Shown piece by piece: positions 53,112-62,134 of a DNA stretch of 64,000 nucleotides. The notes beneath the pieces are model-generated. The model worked only from the letters and a program-made list of their open reading frames with translations, searched no databases and was not told where the DNA came from. Position 1 is the stretch's first letter; each line of letters starts with the position of its first letter. The DNA comes from Phaeobacter sp. 11ANDIMAR09 (GTDB taxonomy: Bacteria > Pseudomonadota > Alphaproteobacteria > Rhodobacterales > Rhodobacteraceae). Location of the stretch: NCBI RefSeq assembly GCF_001294455.1, contig NZ_LIKT01000015.1, forward strand, positions 1 to 64,000. Reading direction: 5' to 3'. The position numbers were made by a program, and so were the translations under genes.

Positions 53112-53960
53112 TCAGACCAGCGAGGTCAGCGCTTTTTCGATTTTGTCCATGGCGTCTTTGGCTCCGTTTAGATCGCGTTGCTTTAACAACCTGGCGGCTT
53201 TGTGAATGGCCTGGGTCAAGCGATCACGGGCCGGGCCTGGCGCTCGGGCCACATGGGCCTGCAACCCCTGGGCCCGTTTGATCTGGGCCCCAAGCGAGCG
53301 CTGATCGGATTCGCGCTGTCCACGTTTCAGCGTGCTGTCTTCGTCCTCTCGATCCTTGCCCAGGGCGGCCAGGGATCGTTCGATCACCAGCACCAGTGTT
53401 TCCGCTTCCTGCAATCGACCCGCATTGATGAGGCTGACAGTTTTACCCAAGGCGCGGTTCAGTTTCAGCTCCAAAGGACCGGGGGCTAGGGCGATTCGTG
53501 GCTGGATGCGTTTTAATCTGCGTTTCAGCGGTTCGACGGCGGAGGGGGCGATATCCGGGGTTGAGATATCGCTGATATCTGCGTCTTTGCTGGCCGTTTC
53601 TCTGGTGGCTTCCGACTTAAGACTGTCGAGGATATTGCCGCCGTCATCCAGGAATAAAACTCCCACTTTGATGCGGCTGCTTTTCAGAAACCGTTTGAGT
53701 TGCAAGAGCATCTGCGTCGGCGCCTGCTCGCAGATCATCTCCATCTGATCGCCCTGTACAACATAGGTTCCCCAAAGCATCGGAGGCTTGCCGCCTGCCT
53801 GTTTCAAAGGGGCGCGCAGGGCTTCGGGTTTGCTGCCGGGCTGGATCATCATCAGGGGGTCTTTGAGCGGGTCCAGACAGAAAGCAAAGCTCGTCCGCCG
53901 CTTGGCACCCTCACGCACCATGGCCTTTACTTCGTCACCTGTAACACGGTCTGCACACAT
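53112..53960 (-). CDS. uncharacterised T6SS-locus protein
   Basis: 282 residues from the ATG at 53960 (GTG starts up to 53969 possible). No signal peptide or membrane segment. N-terminal ~115 residues form a compact alpha/beta-looking domain (FAFCLDPLKDPLMMIQPG, LLQLKRFLKSSRIKVGVLFLDDGG); the C-terminal ~130 residues are charged and helical with two similar Leu-rich segments around ALGKTVSLINAGRLQEAE and AIHKAARLLKQRDLNGAK. Divergent from tssA over 176 bp and co-directional with the exbBD operon after 102 bp. I do not recognise the family. Confidence 0.6.
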   Translation of the reverse strand: MCADRVTGDEVKAMVREGAKRRTSFAFCLDPLKDPLMMIQPGSKPEALRAPLKQAGGKPPMLWGTYVVQGDQMEMICEQAPTQMLLQLKRFLKSSRIKVGVLFLDDGGNILDSLKSEATRETASKDADISDISTPDIAPSAVEPLKRRLKRIQPRIALAPGPLELKLNRALGKTVSLINAGRLQEAETLVLVIERSLAALGKDREDEDSTLKRGQRESDQRSLGAQIKRAQGLQAHVARAPGPARDRLTQAIHKAARLLKQRDLNGAKDAMDKIEKALTSLV

Positions 53961-54136
53961 CACAACCACTCACAAAAAGGTGCAAAAACAATTGACTTTA
54001 AGATGGCGATAAGGCTCACTCCACGTCAAGTTATTGTTTTGTTAGTGGCGTATCTGGCGTCGCCACATATCTGTATGTTGAAATAGAATGTGGTTTGTCA
54101 GACTACGCTTGGCCTGTTTTTTGGGGGGTCAACTGT

Positions 54137-55183
54137 ATGGATTTGGCTGTTTTGCTACAGTCCCTTGGGGAGGAAACTCCGAGTGGGGAAAACCTTGTTT
54201 ATGACCCCGCCTTTGCTGAAATGGAGCGGGCGGCTCAGTCTGCGCAGGATGACAGCGGCAACAGCACCCCTCCAGACTATTCGACGGTAGAAGAAAACGC
54301 GCAGAATGTGCTTGAGCGCAGTCATGAGCTGCGCGCGGCCGTCTTTCTGGCAGCGGCCTATCTGGCGCGGGGGGAACTGGCCAGCTTTGCTGAGGTGACC
54401 AGCTATATGCGGGGTTGCCTCGAGCAGTTCTGGGAAAGCTGCCATCCCGAACTAGATGAGGATGACGGCGATCCGATCATGCGGATCAACGCTGTGCAGG
54501 ACCTCTGTGGGCAGCCCGGGGGTATGGCGGGGCCTTCGGCTGTGTTCAGTGCTTTGCGGCGGGTCCATCTGAGTGACAGCCGCAACTTTGGTCGCTTTTC
54601 GCTGCGGGATATTGAAATCGCCGAAGGGGTCATGGCGGCGCCCGAGGATATGGACAGTATTCCGGACCAGGCCACGATCGGGGCCGCATTCCAGGACAGC
54701 GATGAGTCCTTCATCGCAGAACGTCTGGCTGCGGTGGAACTGGCTGAAGAAAACATCAAGGCGATGTCGGATGTGTTTTCTGAACAGACGCCGGGGCAGG
54801 GGCCTGAGCTCGATCCCTTGGTGAAACTGATGCGCCAGTTGAGCAAGCGACTGCGCGATTATGGCAATCTGGCTCCAGAGGGAGAGGCGGAGGAAAGTGA
54901 GACCGAGGCGGATGCTGGAGAGGCCGAGATTGAAGCCGTTACCGCCGGTGGTGCCCGGGGTGCGGCAGCGCCGGGGGCAATCAATTCGCCAACCGATGTC
55001 GCCAATACGCTGGATCGGATTATTGCCTATTATCAGCGGGAAGAACCCTCGAGCCCGTTGCCGTTGCTTTTGGAGCGCGCCAAGCGTCTGGTCGGGGCCG
55101 ACTTCCTGACGATTGTAAATGATATGGCGCCGCGCGGGCTTGAAAACGTGCAGCTGATTGGCGGCCTGGAGGACGACGACTAA
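54137..55183 (+). CDS. tssA: type VI secretion protein TssA (short form)
   Basis: 348 residues from the ATG at 54137, with GGGGGG eight bases upstream (frame open to 54095). ImpA N-terminal domain about 5-60 (LLQSLGEETPSGENLVYDPAF) and a short C-terminal segment (DVANTLDRIIAYYQREEPSSPLPLLLERAKRLV). TssA caps the growing sheath or primes its assembly. First gene of the plus-strand T6SS operon. An acidic Glu/Ala linker occupies about 255-285. Confidence 0.9.
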   Translation: MDLAVLLQSLGEETPSGENLVYDPAFAEMERAAQSAQDDSGNSTPPDYSTVEENAQNVLERSHELRAAVFLAAAYLARGELASFAEVTSYMRGCLEQFWESCHPELDEDDGDPIMRINAVQDLCGQPGGMAGPSAVFSALRRVHLSDSRNFGRFSLRDIEIAEGVMAAPEDMDSIPDQATIGAAFQDSDESFIAERLAAVELAEENIKAMSDVFSEQTPGQGPELDPLVKLMRQLSKRLRDYGNLAPEGEAEESETEADAGEAEIEAVTAGGARGAAAPGAINSPTDVANTLDRIIAYYQREEPSSPLPLLLERAKRLVGADFLTIVNDMAPRGLENVQLIGGLEDDD

Positions 55184-55269
55184 GCGGAGACAATGAGGTC
55201 TTGGTGATCCGGAGAAACCGGGATCAGCGTTTCCTTGTCAAGTTAGATTACGAGTTGAAGGAGAGCTAG

Positions 55270-55788
55270 ATGGCTGGAAGTTCACAAAAATTTGTTGGCC
55301 GCAATCGGGCGCCACGGGTCCAGATCGAATATGATGTGGAGCTATACGGCGCTGAAAAGAAAGTTCAGCTGCCCTTTGTCATGGGTGTTCTGGCGGATCT
55401 CACCGGAAAATCAGAGGTCGAGCAACCCTCTGTCGCAGATCGCAAGTTTCTCGAAATTGATGTCGATAACTTCGACAAGCGGATGAAGTCCATGGCGCCA
55501 AGAGCGGCCTTTACCGTGCCCAATACGCTGACGGGCGAGGGCAATATGGCGGTGGATATCACCTTTGAAAGCATGGATGATTTCAAACCCGCCGCCATCG
55601 CGGCAAAGGTTGCGCCGCTCAAAGAGCTCTTGGATGCGCGCACCCAGCTCAGCAACCTGATGACCTATATGGATGGTAAGACTGGGGCCGAGGATCTGAT
55701 CACCAAGATCATGCAGGATCCGAGCCTTTTGAAAACTCTGGCAGCCCAGCCCAAGCCCGGCGGCGACGCCGGTGGTGAGACGGAATAA
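55270..55788 (+). CDS. tssB: T6SS contractile sheath small subunit TssB
   Basis: 172 residues (VipA/ImpB family): NRAPRVQIEYDVELYGAEKKVQLPF split across about 12-35, VMGVLADLTGK, RKFLEIDVDNFDKRM. AAGGAGAG upstream of the ATG. Forms the sheath with TssC, 12 bp downstream. Confidence 0.96.
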   Translation: MAGSSQKFVGRNRAPRVQIEYDVELYGAEKKVQLPFVMGVLADLTGKSEVEQPSVADRKFLEIDVDNFDKRMKSMAPRAAFTVPNTLTGEGNMAVDITFESMDDFKPAAIAAKVAPLKELLDARTQLSNLMTYMDGKTGAEDLITKIMQDPSLLKTLAAQPKPGGDAGGETE

Positions 55789-55800
55789 GGAGGGACAGAT

Positions 55801-57297
55801 ATGGCAGACGAAGCACTCCAAACCGAAGCCGCCCCGGCAGATGCCGCTTTTGGCTCCAGCGAATTTGCAAACCTGTTGCACAAGGAATTCCGCCCAAAAT
55901 CTGACCAGGCCAAAACCGCGGTTGAAAGCGCAGTAAAAACTTTGGCGGAACAGGCCCTGGCAAATACCGGTCTGATCTCTGATGACGCTCTGCGTTCAAT
56001 CGAAAGCATTGTCGCGGAGATCGATAAAAAGCTGACTGAGCAGGTGAACCTGATCCTGCACAACAAAGAGTTTCAGCAGCTTGAAAGCGCCTGGCGTGGT
56101 CTGCACTATTTGGTGAACAATACCGAAACTGACGAGATGCTGAAGATCCGGGTGATCCCGATCACTAAAAAGGAATTGGGCAAGAGCCTGGCCAAGTTCA
56201 AAGGCACGGCGATGGACCAATCGCCGATCTTCAAGAAGCTTTATACCGAAGAGTTCAGCCAGCTGGGCGGTGAACCCTATGGCTCGCTGGTGGCTGATTT
56301 CCATTTTGATCACTCGCCACCGGATATCGAACTGTTGGGGGAGATGTCCAAGATCGCAGCGGCAGCCCATGCGCCCCTGATCACCGGGGCTGAACCCTCG
56401 TTGTTCCAGATGGACAGCTGGTCGGAGTTGTCGAACCCGCGCGATCTGACCAAGATCTTTCAGACGCCGGAATATGCCGCCTGGCGCTCTCTGCGCGAGA
56501 GCGAAGATTCTAAATATGTTGGCCTGGCGATGCCACGCTTCCTGGGGCGGATGCCTTACGGTTCTAAAACAGATCCGGTGGATGAGTTTGCCTTTGAAGA
56601 GGACACCACAGGCGCGGATAGTGATAAGTATTCTTGGGTCAATGCCGCCTATGGCATGGCCACGAACATCACTCGCTCCTTCAAAAGCTATGGCTGGTGT
56701 TCGCGCATTCGGGGTGTGGAAAGCGGTGGCACCTTGGAAGAGTTGCCCTCGCATACCTTCCCCACCACAGATGGCGGGGTGGATCAGAAATGCCCTACCG
56801 AAATTGCCATTGATGACCGGCGCGAGGCTGAGCTTGCCAAGAACGGCATGATGCCGCTTTTGCATCGCAAAAACACCGATGTGGCGACTTTCATGGGGGC
56901 GCAGTCCCTGCACAAACCCACCGAATATGACGACCCGGATGCAACGGCCAACGCGAACCTCGGCGCGCGTTTGCCCTATCTTTTTGCCACCTGTCGGTTT
57001 GCCCACTACCTGAAATGTATGGTGCGCGATAAGGTCGGGTCGTTCAAAAGCCGTCAGGATATGGAATCCTGGCTGCAGAACTGGATCAACAATTACGTTG
57101 ATTTTAACGCCGATATCTCTTCGGAGAACGAAAAGGCGCGCAAACCTCTGGCTGCTGCCGAAGTGGTGGTCGAAGAGGTCGAGGGCAACCCGGGTTATTA
57201 CAGCTCAAAATTCTTCCTGCGCCCGCACTATCAGTTAGAGGGCCTGTCGGTTTCTCTGCGCTTGGTGTCGAAACTGCCTTCGGAAAAGGGAGGCTAA
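55801..57297 (+). CDS. tssC: T6SS contractile sheath large subunit TssC
   Basis: 498 residues (VipB/ImpC family): ESAWRGLHYLVNNT, DQSPIFKKLYTEEFSQLGG, LPYLFATCRFAHYLK and a C-terminal SSKFFLRPHYQLEGLSVSLRL. Builds the outer layers of the sheath with TssB. A 336-residue open frame on the opposite strand is a shadow. Confidence 0.97.
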   Translation: MADEALQTEAAPADAAFGSSEFANLLHKEFRPKSDQAKTAVESAVKTLAEQALANTGLISDDALRSIESIVAEIDKKLTEQVNLILHNKEFQQLESAWRGLHYLVNNTETDEMLKIRVIPITKKELGKSLAKFKGTAMDQSPIFKKLYTEEFSQLGGEPYGSLVADFHFDHSPPDIELLGEMSKIAAAAHAPLITGAEPSLFQMDSWSELSNPRDLTKIFQTPEYAAWRSLRESEDSKYVGLAMPRFLGRMPYGSKTDPVDEFAFEEDTTGADSDKYSWVNAAYGMATNITRSFKSYGWCSRIRGVESGGTLEELPSHTFPTTDGGVDQKCPTEIAIDDRREAELAKNGMMPLLHRKNTDVATFMGAQSLHKPTEYDDPDATANANLGARLPYLFATCRFAHYLKCMVRDKVGSFKSRQDMESWLQNWINNYVDFNADISSENEKARKPLAAAEVVVEEVEGNPGYYSSKFFLRPHYQLEGLSVSLRLVSKLPSEKGG

Positions 57298-57352
57298 AAA
57301 CCACTCCTGCCTCTGAATTTGTCAATGAGTTAAGTTTTGAAAGGATAGCAAA

Positions 57353-57856
57353 ATGGCTGCTAGCATGTTCGTGGAAATCTCGGATATCGAGGGAGATGCC
57401 ACCGAAGACAAGCACAAGAAATGGATCGTCATTCAATCGGCGAACTGGAATGTTGAACGCGCCGTTGAGATGACAGATCTTGGATCGACACAGCGGATGC
57501 ACGCCAATTCCAATTTTGGCAAGATCGAGCTGACCTCGCAGATGGGTAAGGCTTCTAATGAGCTGGCGAAATCTGTGGCAAACGGCACTGTGCGCCCTGA
57601 AATCATTATGCATTGGTGCCGGTCTGGCGATGCCCAGGCGGAAGGGCTGCTGGAGTATTCCATCTGGAAGCTGAAGGATGTGGTGATCGACAGCTATTCG
57701 ATCTCCGCCAGCGAGGATGGCATTCCGGAAGAGACCTGGTCTCTGGCCTATGCTGCGATTGAGCACACCTATAAATCCACCAACCAAAAAACGGGCAAGT
57801 TGGAAAGCCCGATTGTTTTCCAATGGAACGTTCAGACTGGCAAATTCGAGTATTGA
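57353..57856 (+). CDS. hcp: T6SS inner tube protein Hcp
   Basis: 167 residues of the Hcp1 family: MFVEISDIEGDAT, VERAVEMTDLGSTQR, LTSQMGKASNELAKSVANG, ESPIVFQWNVQTGKFEY. AAAGGA eight bases before the ATG. Stacked hexameric rings form the expelled tube. A strong terminator follows at once, which should raise hcp mRNA over the downstream genes. Confidence 0.97.
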   Translation: MAASMFVEISDIEGDATEDKHKKWIVIQSANWNVERAVEMTDLGSTQRMHANSNFGKIELTSQMGKASNELAKSVANGTVRPEIIMHWCRSGDAQAEGLLEYSIWKLKDVVIDSYSISASEDGIPEETWSLAYAAIEHTYKSTNQKTGKLESPIVFQWNVQTGKFEY

Positions 57857-57864
57857 TTTGCACC

Positions 57865-57897
57865 ACCCCGGGCGTGCGGCCACGCCCGGGGTTTTTA
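57865..57897 (+). terminator. strong intrinsic terminator after hcp
   Basis: Perfect 12-bp stem ACCCCGGGCGTG / CACGCCCGGGGT with a CGGC loop, followed by TTTTATTG and more T-rich sequence. It begins 8 bp after the hcp stop. Downstream tagJ-tssEFGH must use read-through or a promoter in the 35 bp that follow. Confidence 0.9.
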
Positions 57898-57931
57898 TTG
57901 TTTTCTGTTTTGACATGGCGGAGTTTTGACC

Positions 57932-58738
57932 ATGACCCCCGAAGAGCATTTGCGTGCTGGTGATCCGGAGCAGGCTCTTGCTGCGCTGCAAGACCAGGTC
58001 CGCGCGGATCCGTCCAATGCCAAACTGCGAATTTTCCTGTTCCAGCTGCTGTGCATTCTGGGGGATTGGAAACGGGCGGTCGCACAATTGCGGCTGAGCG
58101 CCGAACTGGATGCAGGTGCCACTGTCATGGCCCAGGCCTACCGCGAGGCGATCCTGTGCGAGGTCTATCGCGAGAAAGTTTTTAAGGGTGAAAAGGATCC
58201 TATGGTCCTGGGCGAACCGGAGGTCTGGCTTGCACAGTTGATAGAGGCGCAGAACCTGTTGGCGCGTGGAGAAGTTGACCAGGCCGTCGCTCTACGGGAC
58301 GCCGCCTATGATGCTGCGCCTGCGACAGCGGGCACGGTGAATGGCACGGCCTTCGACTGGATTGCCGATGCGGATATGCGTCTGGGTCCGGTGCTGGAAG
58401 TGATCCTCAATGGGCGCTATTTCTGGCTGCCTTTTTCGCAGATTCAGAGTCTAGAAATCGATGAGCCCTCGGACCTGCGCGATACGGTCTGGATGGCTGG
58501 CACGCTGACCCTGGCCAACGAAGGGGCCATGGCAGTGCTGATCCCGACCCGCTACCCGAACAGGGAGGCCGCCGAAGCTGGGGCCAGGCTGGCGCGGCTG
58601 ACCAGTTGGACAGATATGGGGGCCGACACCTATGTCGGCACTGGTCAGCGCTTGTTGACCATTGGAGATCAGGATTTCCCACTGATGGATATCCGCATGT
58701 TGAAAATCGGCGCACAACAGGACGGTCCTGATGGCTGA
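57932..58738 (+). CDS. tagJ: T6SS accessory protein TagJ (ImpE)
   Basis: 268 residues from the ATG at 57932 with GGAG eight bases upstream. N-terminal TPR-like half (EHLRAGDPEQALAALQDQVR) and an ImpE C-terminal domain (WIADADMRLGPVLEVILNGRYFWLPFSQI). In systems that have it, TagJ binds the TssB N-terminus or ClpV and tunes sheath recycling. Its end overlaps tssE by 8 bp. Confidence 0.9.
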   Translation: MTPEEHLRAGDPEQALAALQDQVRADPSNAKLRIFLFQLLCILGDWKRAVAQLRLSAELDAGATVMAQAYREAILCEVYREKVFKGEKDPMVLGEPEVWLAQLIEAQNLLARGEVDQAVALRDAAYDAAPATAGTVNGTAFDWIADADMRLGPVLEVILNGRYFWLPFSQIQSLEIDEPSDLRDTVWMAGTLTLANEGAMAVLIPTRYPNREAAEAGARLARLTSWTDMGADTYVGTGQRLLTIGDQDFPLMDIRMLKIGAQQDGPDG

Positions 58739-59228
58739 CAAAATGCTTGCCGAACGCCTGCAACCTTCGCTTTTGGACCGGCTGACTGACAACAGCCCAA
58801 CGGATCAAAAGGAAACACGTGATAGCCGGGTGATTGATTTGAACCGGCTGCGGGAGATTATCCAGCGGGACTTGTCCTGGTTGCTCAATACGCAAAACGC
58901 CGGCTCTCAGATTGATGCAGATCGGTATCCGATGGCCTCTGCTTCGGTGCTGAATTTTGGCTTGAGCGAGGTCACCGGCGAATTCAGCACCACCGAAAAG
59001 GCCGAAAAGATCCGCCGTTCCATCGAACAGGCGATCACTCATTTTGAACCTCGTATTATCGAAGGCACGGTGGATGTGCAGCTGACCGGAGATGTCGAGG
59101 TGGCAGATATTACCATAGGGCTGGATATTCGCGCCGACATGTGGGCTCAGCCGCTGCCGCTGGAGCTTTATCTGCGTAGCAAAGTTGATGTCACCACTGG
59201 CGAGGTCAAGATGGAAAGGGGGCTCTGA
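58731..59228 (+). CDS. tssE: T6SS baseplate protein TssE
   Basis: 165 residues, gp25-like: LREIIQRDLSWLLNTQ, YPMASASVLNFGLSEVTGEFS, KIRRSIEQAITHFEPRI and a late ELYLRSKVDVTTGEV. Wedge component of the T6SS baseplate. Followed by tssF after 2 bp. Confidence 0.93.
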   Translation: MADKMLAERLQPSLLDRLTDNSPTDQKETRDSRVIDLNRLREIIQRDLSWLLNTQNAGSQIDADRYPMASASVLNFGLSEVTGEFSTTEKAEKIRRSIEQAITHFEPRIIEGTVDVQLTGDVEVADITIGLDIRADMWAQPLPLELYLRSKVDVTTGEVKMERGL

Positions 59229-59230
59229 CC

Positions 59231-61108
59231 ATGGATACCCGCCTGCTGGGCCACTATGAGAACGAGCTGAATTACCTGCGCGACATGGGCGCAGAGTTTG
59301 CGGCGGCCTACCCTAAGATTGCCTCGCGCTTGGGCATGGAAGGCGTCGAGGTCCTTGACCCCTATGTGGAACGCTTGCTTGAAGGCGTGGCCTTTTTGTC
59401 CGCGCGTGTCCAGCTGGAGCTGGAGCTCCAGTATCCGAATTTCACCTCTAACCTGTTGGAAATCATCTATCCGCATTATCTGGCTCCGACGCCGTCGATG
59501 ATGATTGCGCATTTTGAACCGGACCCCAGCAACTCGGCGGTCAAAAGCGGCTATGTGATGCCGCGCGGTTCGGTTCTACGCTCGCGCCTTGATGAGGGCG
59601 GGCAAACGCCCTGCGAGTTTCGCACCGCCGCCGACCTGACGCTTTGGCCGCTCGAGATTTCCGAAGCGCAGTATATTGATGGGCGCGGCGAATTGGTGGC
59701 CGCAGGGGTGGCTGCTGGCTACGAGGCCCGGGCGGGTATCCGGCTCCGTCTGAAACGCTCGGACGGGGAGCCGCTGCGGGATCTCGATATGGATCACCTG
59801 CAGATCTATCTGGGCAGTGCTGCAGGCAACAGCTGGCCGCTGCTTGAATTGCTGTGCACCCAGGTTCAGGGGATCGTCGCACGTTCAACCGACCGGCGGG
59901 CCGATTGGCACCTGCCGTTGCCCCAGGGGCGCATCGTCCAAAAAGGCTTCTCGCGCGAAGAGGCACTATTGCCGGTGCCCGCGCGGGTCTTTGATGGCTA
60001 TCGTTTGTTGCAGGAATTCTTTGCCATGCCCGAGCGGTTTCGGTTTATCGAGCTGCAGGGCTTGCGCCCGGCGCTGGACAAAGCCGAAGGACCCGAAGTG
60101 GACCTGTATATTCCACTGCGGGAAGGGATGCGCGACATCGCCCCCGTGGTGATGCCAGAGGTATTTCAGCTCAATACCATTCCTGCGGTGAACCTGTTTG
60201 AAAAACGCTGTGACCGGGTGCGCCTGACGGTGCGTGATACTGAACATCAGGTTGTTCCCAATCGAACCGCTGGTCTGGATTTTGAAATCTACGCTCTGAA
60301 AAAAGTCACTGGTATCAGTGGTGAGGGAGCCGATGATGTGGAGTTTCGCCCCTTTTATTCGGCAGATGATTTCACGGCATCCGGTGAAACCCACCCGGCC
60401 TATTACACTCTGAAACGGCGCATGCGGGAACGATCGGAAAAGGAGCGCCTGCGTGGCGTACGCTCTTCTTACCTCGGGTCAGAAGTCTATCTGACCCTGG
60501 TGGACCGGACCCAGGCCCCCTATGGGCCGGATCTGGAACAACTGGCAGTTCAGGCTCTGTGTACCAACCGGGACTTGCCGCTCTTGCTGGCGACGGGCAA
60601 CGAGAATGTATTTCACCTGCCCGAAGGCGGGCCGGTGAAACAGATCAACCTGCCGGTTTCTCCCACCCGCCCGCATCCCTCTCTCGCGCAGGGGGATACG
60701 GCCTGGCGGCTGATTTCGCATCTTAGCCTCAATTACGTGTCGATTGCCGACAGTGGGCGGGGCAATGCGGCCGAGGCTCTGCGCGAACTGGTCGGGCTTT
60801 ATGCGCCTCTTGGCAACCGGGTGACGGAAAAACAGCTGGAAGGGATTGTTTCGGTCGCAAGCCGCCCGATCGTGCGGCGCATGAGCGATGAGATCCTGTC
60901 GACGGCAGTGCGCGGGATGGAGATCTCCATTGGCTTTGATGAGAGCTTTTTTGAAGGCAGCAATATCTATGCACTGGGAGCCGTGTTGGAGCGGTTCTTC
61001 CACGGTTACGCCAGCATCAATTCATTTACCGAAACGGTTCTGACAACCGAAAAACGAGGGGAAATCGCCAGATGGCGACCGCAAAAGGGCCTGGGCCGAA
61101 TGATCTGA
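59231..61108 (+). CDS. tssF: T6SS baseplate protein TssF
   Basis: 625 residues (ImpG/VasA family): LLGHYENELNYLRDMGAEFA at the start, YPKIASRLGMEGVEVLDPYVERLLEG split over about 27-55, QLELELQYPNFTSNLLEIIYP, and SLNYVSIADSG late. Overlaps tssG by 37 bp. Confidence 0.95.
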   Translation: MDTRLLGHYENELNYLRDMGAEFAAAYPKIASRLGMEGVEVLDPYVERLLEGVAFLSARVQLELELQYPNFTSNLLEIIYPHYLAPTPSMMIAHFEPDPSNSAVKSGYVMPRGSVLRSRLDEGGQTPCEFRTAADLTLWPLEISEAQYIDGRGELVAAGVAAGYEARAGIRLRLKRSDGEPLRDLDMDHLQIYLGSAAGNSWPLLELLCTQVQGIVARSTDRRADWHLPLPQGRIVQKGFSREEALLPVPARVFDGYRLLQEFFAMPERFRFIELQGLRPALDKAEGPEVDLYIPLREGMRDIAPVVMPEVFQLNTIPAVNLFEKRCDRVRLTVRDTEHQVVPNRTAGLDFEIYALKKVTGISGEGADDVEFRPFYSADDFTASGETHPAYYTLKRRMRERSEKERLRGVRSSYLGSEVYLTLVDRTQAPYGPDLEQLAVQALCTNRDLPLLLATGNENVFHLPEGGPVKQINLPVSPTRPHPSLAQGDTAWRLISHLSLNYVSIADSGRGNAAEALRELVGLYAPLGNRVTEKQLEGIVSVASRPIVRRMSDEILSTAVRGMEISIGFDESFFEGSNIYALGAVLERFFHGYASINSFTETVLTTEKRGEIARWRPQKGLGRMI

Positions 61109-62109
61109 GCCTCTTTGACCGTTTGGTCGAAGCCCCTGAGGAACACCATGTTTTTCAGGCCCTCAGGGTATTGGAGGCGCATTATTCTGATGCGCCCCGG
61201 CTCGGGGAGAGTCGTCGCCCGCGGCAGGATCCACTGCGCCTGGGCCAAGAGGCAGAACTCGCCTTTCCGCCCTCTTCGATTGCTGATTTCACCCCCGCGA
61301 CCAAAGAAGGGCCCGCGCGGCTGACCAATCGGTTCTTTGGCCTCTTTGGGCCGCAGGGACCGCTGCCGCTGCATCTGACCGAATTTGCCCGCGATCGCAA
61401 ACGCAACCACCGCGACCCGACGCTGGTGGGTTTTGCCGATATGTTAACGCACCGGATGATGTCGCTGCTCTACCGTGCCTGGACCGAGGGTGCACCGGCG
61501 GTGAGTTTTGACCGTGACGATGACCCTTTGGCTGATCGTGTCGCGGCTCTAGCGGGTTATCATGGCAAAGGGTTGAAAGATCGCGACGAAATGCCTGATC
61601 TCGCCAAGCTGCATTTCACCGGCATTCTGGGACAGGGGACCAAAACCCCAGCGGGCCTGGTGGCGATGCTGTCCGATTTTGTTCAGGTGCCGGTTCATCT
61701 TGAAGAATTTGTCGGCAGCTGGTTGCAGCTGGAACCGGATGATCGCTGGCAAATGGGGCGCGGGCAGGGAGGCTTGGGCCAGAGCACCAGTCTGGGCGAA
61801 AAGGTCTGGAGCCGCTCTTCCAAGTTTCGCCTGCGTATCGGCCCGCTGACCCTGGAAGACTATGAACGGCTGCTGCCGGGAGGCGCAACGCTGGACCGTC
61901 TGCGCTCGATTGTGCGCAGCTATGTCGGCGACTTTCTGGATTGGGATGTGAACCTGGTGCTGGCCGGAGACGCCGTGCCCAGGTCTAGCCTTGGTGGTGC
62001 AACCCGGCTGGGGCACACCAGCTGGATCCGCAGTCGGCCGGATCCGGACAAGGACCCGGCGGATGTCGATGATTTGTTTTTATACCCCGGCCTCAGCTCG
62101 GGGATTTAA
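61072..62109 (+). CDS. tssG: T6SS baseplate protein TssG
   Basis: 345 residues (ImpH/VasB family): LFDRLVEAPEEHHVFQALRV, FFGLFGPQGPLPLHLTEFAR, and a C-terminal LGHTSWI. The start codon lies within the end of tssF, implying coupled translation. Completes the TssEFG wedge. Confidence 0.94.
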   Translation: MATAKGPGPNDLSLFDRLVEAPEEHHVFQALRVLEAHYSDAPRLGESRRPRQDPLRLGQEAELAFPPSSIADFTPATKEGPARLTNRFFGLFGPQGPLPLHLTEFARDRKRNHRDPTLVGFADMLTHRMMSLLYRAWTEGAPAVSFDRDDDPLADRVAALAGYHGKGLKDRDEMPDLAKLHFTGILGQGTKTPAGLVAMLSDFVQVPVHLEEFVGSWLQLEPDDRWQMGRGQGGLGQSTSLGEKVWSRSSKFRLRIGPLTLEDYERLLPGGATLDRLRSIVRSYVGDFLDWDVNLVLAGDAVPRSSLGGATRLGHTSWIRSRPDPDKDPADVDDLFLYPGLSSGI

Positions 62110-62134
62110 GAGTGCCTTTAGGGAGTGAAGTACC

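Noticed and set aside
55996-57006. 336-residue open frame antisense to tssC
   Set aside because: Fully covered by tssC, which matches its family along the whole length; the antisense product looks like a shadow.
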